DNA of 47,578 bases from Ruminococcus sp. (GCA_017516465.1 JAFXCR010000009.1:1-47578); one strand, 5' to 3'; numbered from the stretch's first letter, positions 7,132-14,810 are shown. Numbers and translations: made by a program. The notes: generated from the letters alone by a model not told the origin.

Positions 7132-7362
7132 ATGATAAATCCGGCGTCATTGCTGAATCTTAAACGCTGCTTCGGAGTTTTCAGAGATAATCATCCGAAA
7201 GCAATTCAATTTGTCGAAGCGGTTTCAGGCAAGGTTACTGAAGGAAGTATAATTGAGGTAAACGTACAGTTTACTGATGGAACATCAGCAAAAACGAATA
7301 TAAAAGTAAACAGAGACGATACTGAGCTTTTTAATGAGCTTCGGAAGGCAGTGGGAAGATGA
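7132..7362 (+). CDS. Small conserved-looking cytosolic protein, unknown function
   Basis: A 76-residue protein without signal or membrane segment. The N-terminal third looks helical (LLNLKRCFGVFRDNHPKAI) and the rest is a beta-rich stretch ending in a short helix (DDTELFNELRKAV). No catalytic motif is seen. ATG 7132 is preferred over ATG 7126 because GAGGGG at 7120-7125 would touch the earlier codon but sits 6 bases before 7132. It is packed between the Gx-type gene and the HAD gene, overlapping the latter by 4 bases (ATGA), so it belongs to the same operon. I do not recognise the family. Confidence 0.7.
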   Translation: MINPASLLNLKRCFGVFRDNHPKAIQFVEAVSGKVTEGSIIEVNVQFTDGTSAKTNIKVNRDDTELFNELRKAVGR

Positions 7363-8165
7363 GTGAGATGATAAATAAGCCGTCAGTAGTATTTTTTGAT
7401 ATTGACGGAACCCTCGTTACAGAGGATGCAACCGGAACTATTCCGGAAAGTGCGAGGGCGGCTATTGCTGAAACAAGAAAAAAAGGAAATCTTACGTTTA
7501 TTAATACCGGAAGAACAGCTTTCAACATAAGTAAAAAAATCAAGGAGCTTGGCTTTGACGGGTATGTCTGTGGCTGCGGAACATATATCGAGTACGGTGG
7601 CAAAGTGATATATGAAAACCGCCTTGAACAGAGCTTCTGCCGTGAAATTGCAGCTCTTATGAGAGAATGCAGAGTTACTCCGGTATACGAGGACAGAGAC
7701 GGATATTTTTTTGATGAAGAAACTTTTTCCAGTGAAATTCTGAAGGATTTTCTTGAAGTGTTTGTTGAGCCGGATATTGATATCAGCGGACGTGTTGGTG
7801 ATGATGATTTTATCTTTGATAAATTTGTTGTGTGGATGGATGAGAAAACAGATGTCGAAAAATATCGTTCAGTTGTCGGAAAATATTTCGATATTATTGA
7901 CAGAGGCGGCGGATTATACGAAAATGTTCCGCTGGGATTTTCAAAAGCAACTGGAATCAGTTGCATACTTGACAAGCTTGGAATTCCGCTTGAAAACGCC
8001 TATGTTATCGGTGACAGCATGAATGATCTTCCGATGTTTCAGGCAGTACCGAATAGTATTGCAATGGGTGGAGCAGAACAGGTTTATCCCTATGTTTCGT
8101 ACATTACAACAGCTATTGATGATAACGGGATTGCAAATGCACTTAAGCATTTCGGACTTATATGA
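7359..8165 (+). CDS. HAD superfamily Cof-type phosphatase
   Basis: A 268-residue protein of the Cof/YwpJ group of haloacid dehalogenase phosphatases, which remove phosphate from sugars, cofactors or lipids. Motif I is VVFFDIDGTLV with the Asp nucleophile at about 14 and the acid/base Asp two residues later; INTGRT is motif II; and the C-terminal GDSMNDLPMF provides the Mg-binding Asp pair. A type C2 cap lies between motif II and the C-terminal motifs. The substrate cannot be read from the sequence. The start overlaps the previous stop (ATGA). It ends the apbE operon: a promoter for the next gene starts 20 bases after its stop and no terminator is obvious. Confidence 0.9.
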   Translation: MSEMINKPSVVFFDIDGTLVTEDATGTIPESARAAIAETRKKGNLTFINTGRTAFNISKKIKELGFDGYVCGCGTYIEYGGKVIYENRLEQSFCREIAALMRECRVTPVYEDRDGYFFDEETFSSEILKDFLEVFVEPDIDISGRVGDDDFIFDKFVVWMDEKTDVEKYRSVVGKYFDIIDRGGGLYENVPLGFSKATGISCILDKLGIPLENAYVIGDSMNDLPMFQAVPNSIAMGGAEQVYPYVSYITTAIDDNGIANALKHFGLI

Positions 8166-8184
8166 TGAATTTTGCGTTGAATGG

Positions 8185-8213
8185 TTGAAATTTGTCGCAC
8201 GGTGTGATATAAT
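8185..8213 (+). promoter_or_regulatory. Sigma-A promoter of the phosphofructokinase gene
   Basis: TTGAAA (8185-8190), exactly 17 bases, TATAAT (8208-8213). The predicted start of transcription is near 8220, leaving a leader of about 25 bases before ATG 8246. Confidence 0.85.
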
Positions 8214-8245
8214 TAATATACTATAATGTTATGCGGGGTGTTTTT

Positions 8246-9463
8246 ATGAACATAGCAATTGCTCAGTCAGGCGGACCGACCTGTGCAATAAACGCTTCTC
8301 TTGCGGGAGTATTGCGTGCTGGTCAGAAATCCGGAGAAATTGACAAAATATATGGTGTCATGAACGGAATCGAGGGAATCCTCAATAATCGTCTTGTAGA
8401 TCTTTCTCAGATCATCAGTGATGATGAAAAGTATCAGCTTTTGCTGAGAACTCCTTCTGCCGTACTTGGATCATGCCGTAAAAAGCTTCCTGATTATGAG
8501 GAGGACAATGTTATATACGAGAAGATAACGGAGTCGCTACGTAACGCCGGAATAGGCTGTTTCTTCTACATAGGTGGAAACGATTCAATGGATACAGTTG
8601 CAAAATATTCATCGTATTTGCGTGAAAAGTTTATTGATGATATCAGGATAATAGGAATTCCGAAGACAATTGACAATGATCTTTGTGTAACAGATCACTG
8701 TCCCGGTTTTGGATCTGCTGCAAAGTATGTATGCACTACTGTTCAGGAAATCGCAAGAGACAGTAATGTATACAGTATGCCTTCCGTTACGATTATTGAG
8801 GCTATGGGACGTCATGCGGGGTGGCTTGCTGCATCTGCGGCTTGTATCAGAGTAAACGGTGAACAGGCACCGCAGCTCATATATTTGCCGGAAGCTGTTT
8901 TCAGCAGTGAGAAATTTATATCTGATGTAAAGGAAAAAATGAAAGAACATAAGGCAGTAATTGCTGTTGTTTCTGAAGGAGTCAAGACAGCAGACGGAAA
9001 GTTTGCCGCTGAGGAATATCAGTCAGGACAGAAGGATGTTTTTGGTCATTCGTATCTGGCGGGAATAGGAAAATTCCTCGAAAAGCTTGTTTCTGAGAAA
9101 ATCGGATGTAAGGTAAGATCAATCGAGCTTAACGTTATGCAGAGATGCAGTTCACATATTGCGTCTGCGGAGGATATCGACTCTTCTGCTGCAATAGGCG
9201 AAGCAGCTGTTGGAGCAGCCCTTGCAGGAAACAGCGGTTGTATGATGACATTCATCCGAGAGACGGACAAGCCGTATAATTATAGCATCGGCACAACAGA
9301 TGCCGCTGCTGCTGCAAATTCCGAGAAGCTTTTCCCGTCAGAATGGATTAACGACGAGGGCAACGATGTACTTCCGGCGGCGTATGATTACTTCATGCCG
9401 CTGATTCAGGGTGAAGTTTATCCTGTAATGAAGAATGGTATGCCTGTACATATTGTGATATGA
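8246..9463 (+). CDS. 6-phosphofructokinase, probably pyrophosphate-dependent
   Basis: Phosphorylates fructose 6-phosphate at C1 in glycolysis. The 405 residues start with IAQSGGPTCAINASL, the phosphate-donor loop. Two positions argue for pyrophosphate as donor: GGNDS (110-114) where ATP enzymes have GGDGS, and PKTIDNDL (139-146) with a Lys where ATP enzymes have Gly. The catalytic Asp is in TIDND (143). A PPi enzyme would be reversible and save ATP, useful in a cellulose fermenter. The start is ATG 8246, not 8231, because GGGGTG lies 6 bases upstream of 8246. It is monocistronic, with its own promoter and a strong terminator. Confidence 0.93.
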   Translation: MNIAIAQSGGPTCAINASLAGVLRAGQKSGEIDKIYGVMNGIEGILNNRLVDLSQIISDDEKYQLLLRTPSAVLGSCRKKLPDYEEDNVIYEKITESLRNAGIGCFFYIGGNDSMDTVAKYSSYLREKFIDDIRIIGIPKTIDNDLCVTDHCPGFGSAAKYVCTTVQEIARDSNVYSMPSVTIIEAMGRHAGWLAASAACIRVNGEQAPQLIYLPEAVFSSEKFISDVKEKMKEHKAVIAVVSEGVKTADGKFAAEEYQSGQKDVFGHSYLAGIGKFLEKLVSEKIGCKVRSIELNVMQRCSSHIASAEDIDSSAAIGEAAVGAALAGNSGCMMTFIRETDKPYNYSIGTTDAAAAANSEKLFPSEWINDEGNDVLPAAYDYFMPLIQGEVYPVMKNGMPVHIVI

Positions 9464-9470
9464 AAAATGA

Positions 9471-9506
9471 GCGTGTTCACGAAAAAAATCGTGTACACGC
9501 TTTTTT
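9471..9506 (+). terminator. Terminator between convergent genes
   Basis: GCGTGTTCACGA (9471-9482) pairs with TCGTGTACACGC (9489-9500) with one mismatch, followed by T6. It ends the phosphofructokinase transcript. The next gene converges on it from the minus strand, where the A-run in the loop gives only weak termination. Confidence 0.85.
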
Positions 9507-9507
9507 A

Positions 9508-10056
9508 TCAGAAATTAAAATCTTCGTAATCCTCTTTGATGAACCTGTGGTAAGTTACATGGATACTTCCGTCGATTTCCTCGTCAACAGTCAGACAGTA
9601 GAGGTAATCATCTGGAATGCCGTTCGTGAAATAAACGAGATATTGAAATTCATCATTGTCGGTTTCGGTTACGGATACAGAATCAGAAAATCTGCGGAAA
9701 ACAGCAAGAATCTCATCAAGAGAACAATGCTGACGGACTGCCTCAACGAGAGCGGAGATAAAGCCGTTTCCGTCGTTAAGAGTGTGGACGTATGACGTTC
9801 CTTCCGGCGGAACAGTAATGCAGAAGCCGTTTTTTATATCCGTAATTGAAAGCTTTCCGAATCGGTGAGCTGCATATACAGCAAAATCAGAAAGAATCTG
9901 CTTTATATCCTCTCCGGAAGGAGTTTCTCCGAGGAGATGTTTCAGTGAAGTTTCAGTATAATTCAGGCTCATGGATCTTCCCTCATATCCGAGCTTGACC
10001 TGAGCTTCAAGAATGTTGTCAAGTATGTGTTTTTCAAGACGTCTGAAATCGGGCAT
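9508..10056 (-). CDS. DUF3877-like protein, unknown function
   Basis: A 182-residue acidic soluble protein. The opening RRLEKHILDNILEAQVKLGYEG and SMSLNYTETSLKHLLG resemble the firmicute family DUF3877, whose function is unknown; this assignment is from memory of the pattern and is moderate. The C-terminal half is beta-rich with many acidic residues (DNDEFQYLVYFTNG). There is no signal peptide or membrane helix. The minus-strand start has GAAAGGAATGATTCT before ATG. The gene is single, convergent with the phosphofructokinase gene and divergent from the yerC-like gene, with about 300 bases of non-coding DNA upstream. Confidence 0.75.
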   Translation of the reverse strand: MPDFRRLEKHILDNILEAQVKLGYEGRSMSLNYTETSLKHLLGETPSGEDIKQILSDFAVYAAHRFGKLSITDIKNGFCITVPPEGTSYVHTLNDGNGFISALVEAVRQHCSLDEILAVFRRFSDSVSVTETDNDEFQYLVYFTNGIPDDYLYCLTVDEEIDGSIHVTYHRFIKEDYEDFNF

Positions 10057-10188
10057 AGAATCATTCCTTTCAATATTGCTCCAAGAATATTATTTTATCC
10101 TTTTTTCGTAAAAAAGTCAAGAATAATCCGGAATAGACTAAATATTGCTTTATGGCTGATTAAATATTGCTGAATTTTGAAAATCCTC

Positions 10189-10217
10189 TTTACAAATTGT
10201 TCACAATATGCTATTAT
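10189..10217 (+). promoter_or_regulatory. Upstream sigma-A promoter for yerC-like gene
   Basis: TTTACA (10189-10194), 17 bases, TATTAT (10212-10217). The spacer holds ATTGTTCACAAT, a small palindrome that could be an operator. AAAATCCTC directly precedes the -35 box, as it does at the fhs promoter. Confidence 0.6.
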
Positions 10218-10273
10218 ATATGAAGAGTGGGAAAGAAAATTTAAATTAACAAAATATATTATTGATTTTGCTC

Positions 10274-10302
10274 TTTACTTTTGCATAATAATGTGTTAAA
10301 AT
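10274..10302 (+). promoter_or_regulatory. Proximal sigma-A promoter for yerC-like gene
   Basis: TTTACT (10274-10279), 17 bases, TAAAAT (10297-10302). The predicted start near 10309 leaves a leader of about 50 bases before ATG 10358. Confidence 0.6.
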
Positions 10303-10357
10303 GTAAAGTATGAAATTATCTGAGGTATGCTTGCATCCTCTGAAAGGAAGTACTACT

Positions 10358-10651
10358 ATGATAGACAAAATCAGATCTGAAAGCATGGATATGCTTTTCA
10401 AAGCTATTCTTACACTCGAAACCGTTGATGACTGCTATAAATTTTTTGATGATCTCTGCACAAGCATCGAACTCAAATCCTTTGCTCAGCGTATTCAGGT
10501 GGCAAAGCTTCTTGATGAGCATAAGGTGTATAATAGTATAGTTACAGAAACAGGTGCAAGTACTGCAACTATCAGTCGTGTGAACCGCTCACTCAAGGAC
10601 GGAAACGACGGTTATGAGCTTGTATTCAAAAGACTTGCAGAAAAAGAATAA
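10358..10651 (+). CDS. YerC/YecD family TrpR-related DNA-binding protein
   Basis: A 97-residue helical protein of the TrpR-like YerC/YecD family, small cytosolic regulators whose targets are generally unknown. The C-terminal half holds the helix-turn-helix: VAKLLDEHKVYNSIV is followed by TGASTATISRVNRSL, the recognition part typical of TrpR relatives. The start is ATG 10358, because GAAAGGAAGTACTACT precedes it; the longer frame from 10310 has no such site and lies near the predicted transcript start. Two promoters and a terminator surround it, so it is a one-gene unit. A direct-repeat pair upstream of the first promoter could be a site for this protein itself (speculative). Confidence 0.9.
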   Translation: MIDKIRSESMDMLFKAILTLETVDDCYKFFDDLCTSIELKSFAQRIQVAKLLDEHKVYNSIVTETGASTATISRVNRSLKDGNDGYELVFKRLAEKE

Positions 10652-10683
10652 TCAATATCAGCATCTTAAAAATTGCGGAAACG

Positions 10684-10742
10684 ATCAGATATGTACGGCA
10701 TCAGTGGAATAAAACTCATATGCCGCACTTATCTGATTTTTT
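10684..10742 (+). terminator. Rho-independent terminator after yerC-like gene
   Basis: Long stem: ATCAGATA (10684-10691) pairs with TATCTGAT near 10730-10737, and CGGCAT (10696-10701) with ATGCCG (10720-10725), with a mismatched stretch between, followed by T6. Confidence 0.8.
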
Positions 10743-10785
10743 CCTGATTCAAGTATATTTTAGGCAATACTTATAGTCAGACTCA

Positions 10786-10844
10786 AATTGGCACAGCCAA
10801 TTAAAACCTGCATTGCAGGTAGTCCTGTGAATTCAATAATGCAG
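10786..10844 (+). promoter_or_regulatory. Structured 5' leader of the GH9 cellulase, possible two-state RNA
   Basis: AATTGGC/GCCAATT (10786-10802, 3-nt loop) and ACCTGC/GCAGGT (10806-10820, 3-nt loop) are perfect hairpins. CTGCATT (10808-10814) can instead pair with AATGCAG (10838-10844), enclosing CAGG (10816-10819) paired with CCTG (10824-10827). The two folds exclude each other, and the second ends six bases before the GGGG of the possible ribosome binding site. It matches no riboswitch class I know. Confidence 0.45.
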
Positions 10845-10866
10845 ATTTACGGGGAAAATAAATAAA

Positions 10867-13662
10867 ATGAAAGGAATGCTTATTTTGAAGAAAAAAACTT
10901 TATTCAAGAAGTCTGTTGCCTGTGCATCCGCAGCGGCAATGCTTCTTACTGCCTCTCCGGCTGTATCTGTCAATGCAGCTGTAACAACGCCTGGTCAGCC
11001 GAACAATTACGACAACTTTGCCGAAGCCCTTCAGCTTGCACTTTGTTTCTATGATGCAAACAAGTGCGGAGATGAGGTCGCTGAGGACGGTTACTATTCA
11101 TGGCGAGGTGACTGCCATGTAAAGGACGGCGTAATCCCACTTCAGCCTATGGATCCTATGCCTAAGGTAAATTCCGGAAAGCCCGTTGACGATGAGAAAC
11201 CATCTGATGACGACGAAGATGATAAGGGCGCATACGACGGAAAGGGCGACGGCGGTGCAAGTGCTGCTGAAGGTCTTTATGTCGGCGTAAATATGTCTCA
11301 GAAATTCATCGACGCAAACAAGAAATATCTTGATCCCGACGGAAACGGAACACTTGATCTCACAGGCGGATGGCATGACGCCGGAGACCACGTTAAATTC
11401 GGACTTCCAGGAAGCTATTCAGCTTCAACACTTGGCTGGGGATATTATGAATTTCCTGAATCATATAAGGAACTCGGACTTGACAAGCACGTTGAGGATG
11501 AACTCCGCTGGATAAATGATTACTTCATGAAGGCTACTTTCCTTGACGATGACGGAAAGGTTGTTGCGTACTGTTATCAGGTAGGCGAAGGAAACAACGA
11601 CCATAACTACTGGTGTCCGCCTGAGCTTCAGGTTGATAATACCGTAGTTGCCTCATCTTCATGTGCAGTTAAGAGACCTGCATACTTTGCTACAACAGAA
11701 ATGCCTGCATCCGATCAGTGTGCCGGAGCATCTGCATCACTTGCGATCAACTACCTTAACTTCAAGGAGTCAGATCCGGAATACGCAGAGGAATGTCTCA
11801 AATACGCTCTTGCTCTTTATGACTTTGCAGTAGAGATTCATTCTGAGGACTGGGAACCCGGTTCAACACCCACAGCTACAAGCCTTGGCTATGACGGCGG
11901 CTTCTACACATCAAGCTATGACTATGATGAACTTGCATGGGCTGCTGTATGGCTTTACTACTGTACAGAAAATTACGATTACATTGAAGATATCATTGCA
12001 GTTGACGAAACTGTTACTGGTGATATGGGTGCACATCCCTACACAGGATACATGAAGCGTATCATCACTGATACAGGAAACTGCTGGCAGAATATCTGGG
12101 TTCATTGCTGGGATACAGTATGGGGCGGCGTTTTTGCAAAGCTTGCACCTGTTACAAATATCTCCCGTGACTGGTATATCTTCCGTTGGAATCTTGAATA
12201 CTGGTCAGGAATGACTCCTGCTGATGCAGAAGCTGCTGAATTCGATGTTCCTGTTACAGAGCACAAATATTTCGGACAGGATGACGTTATCTGGAATACA
12301 AAGATCACAGCTGAAGAAATTGCTGATCTTCCCACAGCTGATGGAGCATGGCTTAAAAAGACTCCCGCCGGATTTGCAATGCTTAACGACTACGGTTCTG
12401 CACGATACAACACAGCTGCCGGACTTCAGGCAATGGTTTACGCTAAGGAAACAGGCGACATGACTTTTGCTGAATGGGCAAAGGATCAGATGGAATATAT
12501 CCTCGGAGACAACCCCATGGGATATGCCTATGAAATAGGATATGGTACAAACTTTGCTTCACAGGGACACCACCGTTCATCACACTGTTCTGCAACTCAG
12601 AGTATGGATGATCCGATAGTACAGGTTCACACACTTTGGGGAGCACTCGTAGGAGGTCCTGATGCAGACGACTTCCACCGTGACGAGACAAAGGACTTCA
12701 TCTATAACGAAGTTACCGATGACTATAATGCTGCTTTCTGCGGTGATCTTGCCGGACTTTATCACTTCTATGGTGCAAAGGGCAAGGAGCTTGAAGACAA
12801 GAACTACATCAAGCCTGACTTCAATATGTCAGAAAACGCTATCGGTTACGATCAGGTAGACGCTGACGGAAATCCTCTCCCAACCGGACTTTTCGTTTCC
12901 GGAGGAAAGAGTCAGGAAACAGAAGCAGGAATCCAGATAAAGATCGTTGTTCACAACAGAACAGTAAATCCTCCGAAATTTGAGAGCAATCTCAAGGCAA
13001 GATATTATTTCAATATCGGTGAACAGGTTGAAAAGGGCGAGGATATCAGCTACATCTATACTCGTATCGATTACGATCAGGAAAAGAGCTTCACTGACGG
13101 TAAGAATCAGGCACTTATCTCCGAGCCTGTAAAGTATGACGATAATGGCACATATTACATTGAAATCTCATGGCAGAACTGTGACTTCTACGGAAGCCGT
13201 GTATATCAGTTCGGACTCCTCAATAAGATGAACGAGGAAACATACGACACTGTATGGGATTCTACGAACGATTACAGCTATGCTGATCTTATAAGCTTTG
13301 AGGATGTTAACGATGCTGCTGCTATCACAGAAAAGATCACACTTTATGCAGATGATAAGCTTGTATGGGGCGTAGAGCCTGACGGAACAAAGCCTGAGGA
13401 TGTTGTTAATGAGCCTACTGTTGATGTATTGTACGGTGACGCAAACTGCGATGGAAAAGTAACACTTTCCGATGCAATTCTTATTATGCAGGCTATCGGA
13501 AATCCTGACAGCTATAACGTTGGCGGAACTGATAAGAGTGCTATGACAAAGCAGGGAGCATCCAACGCAGATTGTAGTGAGCCGGGATCCGGACTTACCA
13601 ATCTTGATGCTCTTGCAATTCAGAAGTGTCTCCTTAAGCTTCTTGATAAGCTTCCCGAATAA
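10867..13662 (+). CDS. Cellulosomal endoglucanase: GH9, CBM3c-like module and type I dockerin
   Basis: Secreted cellulase. A signal peptide (basic 8-16, hydrophobic 17-30) probably ends at VNA (37). GH9 follows: FAEALQLALCFYDANKCG and WRGDC near 51-83, LTGGWHDAGDHVKFG with catalytic Asp 171/174, GHHRSSHCSATQS, and YNEVTDDYNAAF with the acid Glu 615. An acidic, low-complexity segment (about 105-130) interrupts the domain between WRGDC and the catalytic Asp motif. Residues about 650-830 look like a CBM3c module. The end (857-931) is a dockerin with calcium loops DANCDGKVTLSD and NADCSEPGSGLTNLDA, the second enlarged, so the enzyme should dock on a scaffoldin. Start: ATG 10867 is listed, but TTG 10885 after GAAAGGAA gives a more typical signal peptide. 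Monocistronic, with a long leader. Confidence 0.95.
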   Translation: MKGMLILKKKTLFKKSVACASAAAMLLTASPAVSVNAAVTTPGQPNNYDNFAEALQLALCFYDANKCGDEVAEDGYYSWRGDCHVKDGVIPLQPMDPMPKVNSGKPVDDEKPSDDDEDDKGAYDGKGDGGASAAEGLYVGVNMSQKFIDANKKYLDPDGNGTLDLTGGWHDAGDHVKFGLPGSYSASTLGWGYYEFPESYKELGLDKHVEDELRWINDYFMKATFLDDDGKVVAYCYQVGEGNNDHNYWCPPELQVDNTVVASSSCAVKRPAYFATTEMPASDQCAGASASLAINYLNFKESDPEYAEECLKYALALYDFAVEIHSEDWEPGSTPTATSLGYDGGFYTSSYDYDELAWAAVWLYYCTENYDYIEDIIAVDETVTGDMGAHPYTGYMKRIITDTGNCWQNIWVHCWDTVWGGVFAKLAPVTNISRDWYIFRWNLEYWSGMTPADAEAAEFDVPVTEHKYFGQDDVIWNTKITAEEIADLPTADGAWLKKTPAGFAMLNDYGSARYNTAAGLQAMVYAKETGDMTFAEWAKDQMEYILGDNPMGYAYEIGYGTNFASQGHHRSSHCSATQSMDDPIVQVHTLWGALVGGPDADDFHRDETKDFIYNEVTDDYNAAFCGDLAGLYHFYGAKGKELEDKNYIKPDFNMSENAIGYDQVDADGNPLPTGLFVSGGKSQETEAGIQIKIVVHNRTVNPPKFESNLKARYYFNIGEQVEKGEDISYIYTRIDYDQEKSFTDGKNQALISEPVKYDDNGTYYIEISWQNCDFYGSRVYQFGLLNKMNEETYDTVWDSTNDYSYADLISFEDVNDAAAITEKITLYADDKLVWGVEPDGTKPEDVVNEPTVDVLYGDANCDGKVTLSDAILIMQAIGNPDSYNVGGTDKSAMTKQGASNADCSEPGSGLTNLDALAIQKCLLKLLDKLPE

Positions 13663-13670
13663 GATAAGAA

Positions 13671-13709
13671 AATCCCGATGGAATATATGCTCCATCGGGA
13701 TTATTTTTT
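13671..13709 (+). terminator. Terminator between GH9 and cysK (convergent)
   Basis: AATCCCGATGGA (13671-13682) pairs perfectly with TCCATCGGGATT (13691-13702), 8-nt loop, then a T-rich run. An AAAA stretch before the left arm may let it also serve cysK on the other strand. Confidence 0.9.
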
Positions 13710-13723
13710 ATGAGATATATTCC

Positions 13724-14650
13724 TTATTCAAACATAGGTGTGGAGAGGTAGCGTTCTCCGGAGTCAGGCAGCAGACAAACGATATTTTTTCCGGCATTTT
13801 CCGGACGTTCGGCAAGCTGTACGGCAGCCCATAAGGCGGCACCGGATGAAATACCTATAAGCAGTCCTTCGGTTTTTGCGGTCAATTTTCCAAGAGAATA
13901 AGCATCCTTGTGATCAACAGTGATAATTTCATCATATATTTCTGTATCAAGAGTCTCCGGAATAAATCCTGCACCTATACCCTGAATTTTATGTGCACCG
14001 GATCTTCCCTCGGAAAGTACAGGAGAATCCTTAGGCTCGACGGCGATGATTTTTACATCAGGATTTTTTGATTTAAGATATTTTCCGATACCAGTTATAG
14101 TTCCGCCCGTTCCGACGCCGGCAACGAAGAAATCAATCTGACCGTTAGTATCCTCCCAGATTTCAGGACCGGTTGTTTTTATATGTGCGGCAGGATTAGA
14201 CTGATTTGTAAACTGGGAAGGAATAAAGCTGTCCGGTAATGAAGAGGCAAGTTCTTCGGCTTTTCTGATAGCACCCGTCATACCTTCTGAACCATTTGTA
14301 AGAATCACCTCTGCACCGTAGGCTTTCATAAGATTCCTGCGTTCAATACTCATGGTATCGGGCATTGTGATAATCAGGCGGTATCCCTTTGAAGCGGCAA
14401 CGGCAGCGAGTCCGATTCCTGTATTTCCGCTTGTCGGCTCAATGATAACACTTCCTTCAGAGAGAAGTCCATTAGTTTCTGCGTCTTCAATCATATTTGC
14501 GGCAACTCTGTCCTTCACCGAGCCGGCTGGATTGAAGTATTCAAGCTTAGCGAGAATCCGTGCATTAAGAGTCAGATTTTTTTCGATGTTTTTTAGCTCC
14601 ATTATCGGAGTTCTGCCGATTAGTTCTGTTACAGACTTGTATATTTTCAT
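13724..14650 (-). CDS. cysK: Cysteine synthase A (O-acetylserine sulfhydrylase)
   Basis: Makes L-cysteine from O-acetylserine and sulfide with pyridoxal phosphate. The 308 residues are full length. PAGSVKDR holds the PLP Lys (46), PTSGNTGIG (72-80) binds the substrate carboxylate, GTGGTITGIG binds the cofactor phosphate, and SGAA near the end is usual for CysK. A strong ribosome binding site (AAGGAG) precedes the start on the minus strand. The gene is single, has a consensus promoter and a hairpin at the very start of its transcript, and faces the ABC transporter genes across a short divergent region. CysK is called rather than a cystathionine beta-synthase because there is no extra domain. 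Confidence 0.96.
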   Translation of the reverse strand: MKIYKSVTELIGRTPIMELKNIEKNLTLNARILAKLEYFNPAGSVKDRVAANMIEDAETNGLLSEGSVIIEPTSGNTGIGLAAVAASKGYRLIITMPDTMSIERRNLMKAYGAEVILTNGSEGMTGAIRKAEELASSLPDSFIPSQFTNQSNPAAHIKTTGPEIWEDTNGQIDFFVAGVGTGGTITGIGKYLKSKNPDVKIIAVEPKDSPVLSEGRSGAHKIQGIGAGFIPETLDTEIYDEIITVDHKDAYSLGKLTAKTEGLLIGISSGAALWAAVQLAERPENAGKNIVCLLPDSGERYLSTPMFE

Positions 14651-14675
14651 AATAAGATCTCCTTATTGATTCAGT

Positions 14676-14715
14676 ACGCATTTATTCAGAAGAAATGTCC
14701 TTCTGCTGAATGCGT
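14676..14715 (-). promoter_or_regulatory. Hairpin at the 5' end of the cysK transcript
   Basis: ACGCATT (14676-14682) pairs with AATGCGT (14709-14715) and CAGAAG (14687-14692) with CTTCTG (14700-14705). It begins within a few bases of the predicted cysK transcript start and could be an RNA stabiliser, a regulatory element or a DNA operator. Confidence 0.5.
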
Positions 14716-14724
14716 TATGAGTGA

Positions 14725-14753
14725 AGTATACTGCACTTTTTTTGATTTGTCAA
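14725..14753 (-). promoter_or_regulatory. cysK: Consensus sigma-A promoter of cysK
   Basis: On the minus strand TTGACA (14753-14748), 17 bases, TATACT (14730-14725). The -35 box is a perfect consensus. Confidence 0.9.
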
Positions 14754-14781
14754 TACCTTTTTTGAATTCATTATATATTAC

Positions 14782-14810
14782 TTTACAATTCCGGTGTAAT
14801 GTGATAAAAT
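14782..14810 (+). promoter_or_regulatory. Sigma-A promoter of the ABC transporter operon
   Basis: TTTACA (14782-14787), 17 bases, TAAAAT (14805-14810). It is divergent from the cysK promoter, the -35 boxes being 28 bases apart. Confidence 0.75.

Larger units (their letters stand above)
10057..10357. promoter_or_regulatory. Divergent intergenic region with direct repeats
   Basis: About 300 bases with no gene. TAAATATTGCT occurs at 10139-10149 and again at 10161-10171, a 22-bp period (two helical turns). CTTTTTTCGTAAAAAAG at 10100-10116 is an A-T palindrome. Two plus-strand promoters lie downstream (10189-10217 and 10274-10302). Confidence 0.6.

Noticed and set aside
9460-9795. 111-codon plus-strand frame after the phosphofructokinase gene
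   Set aside because: It runs through the terminator and is antisense to the better supported minus-strand DUF3877-like gene.
10100-10116. A-T palindrome CTTTTTTCGTAAAAAAG as a terminator
   Set aside because: It has no GC core in the stem and no gene end close by; it may be a chance of AT-rich DNA.
10743-10866. Cyclic di-GMP or other known riboswitch in the GH9 leader
   Set aside because: The conserved loops of the GEMM classes and of ydaO, SAM, TPP or glycine types are not present; only simple hairpins are visible.
13168-13695. 175-codon minus-strand frame under the cellulase gene
   Set aside because: It is a shadow of the strongly coding GH9 frame, crosses the terminator and has no supporting motif.
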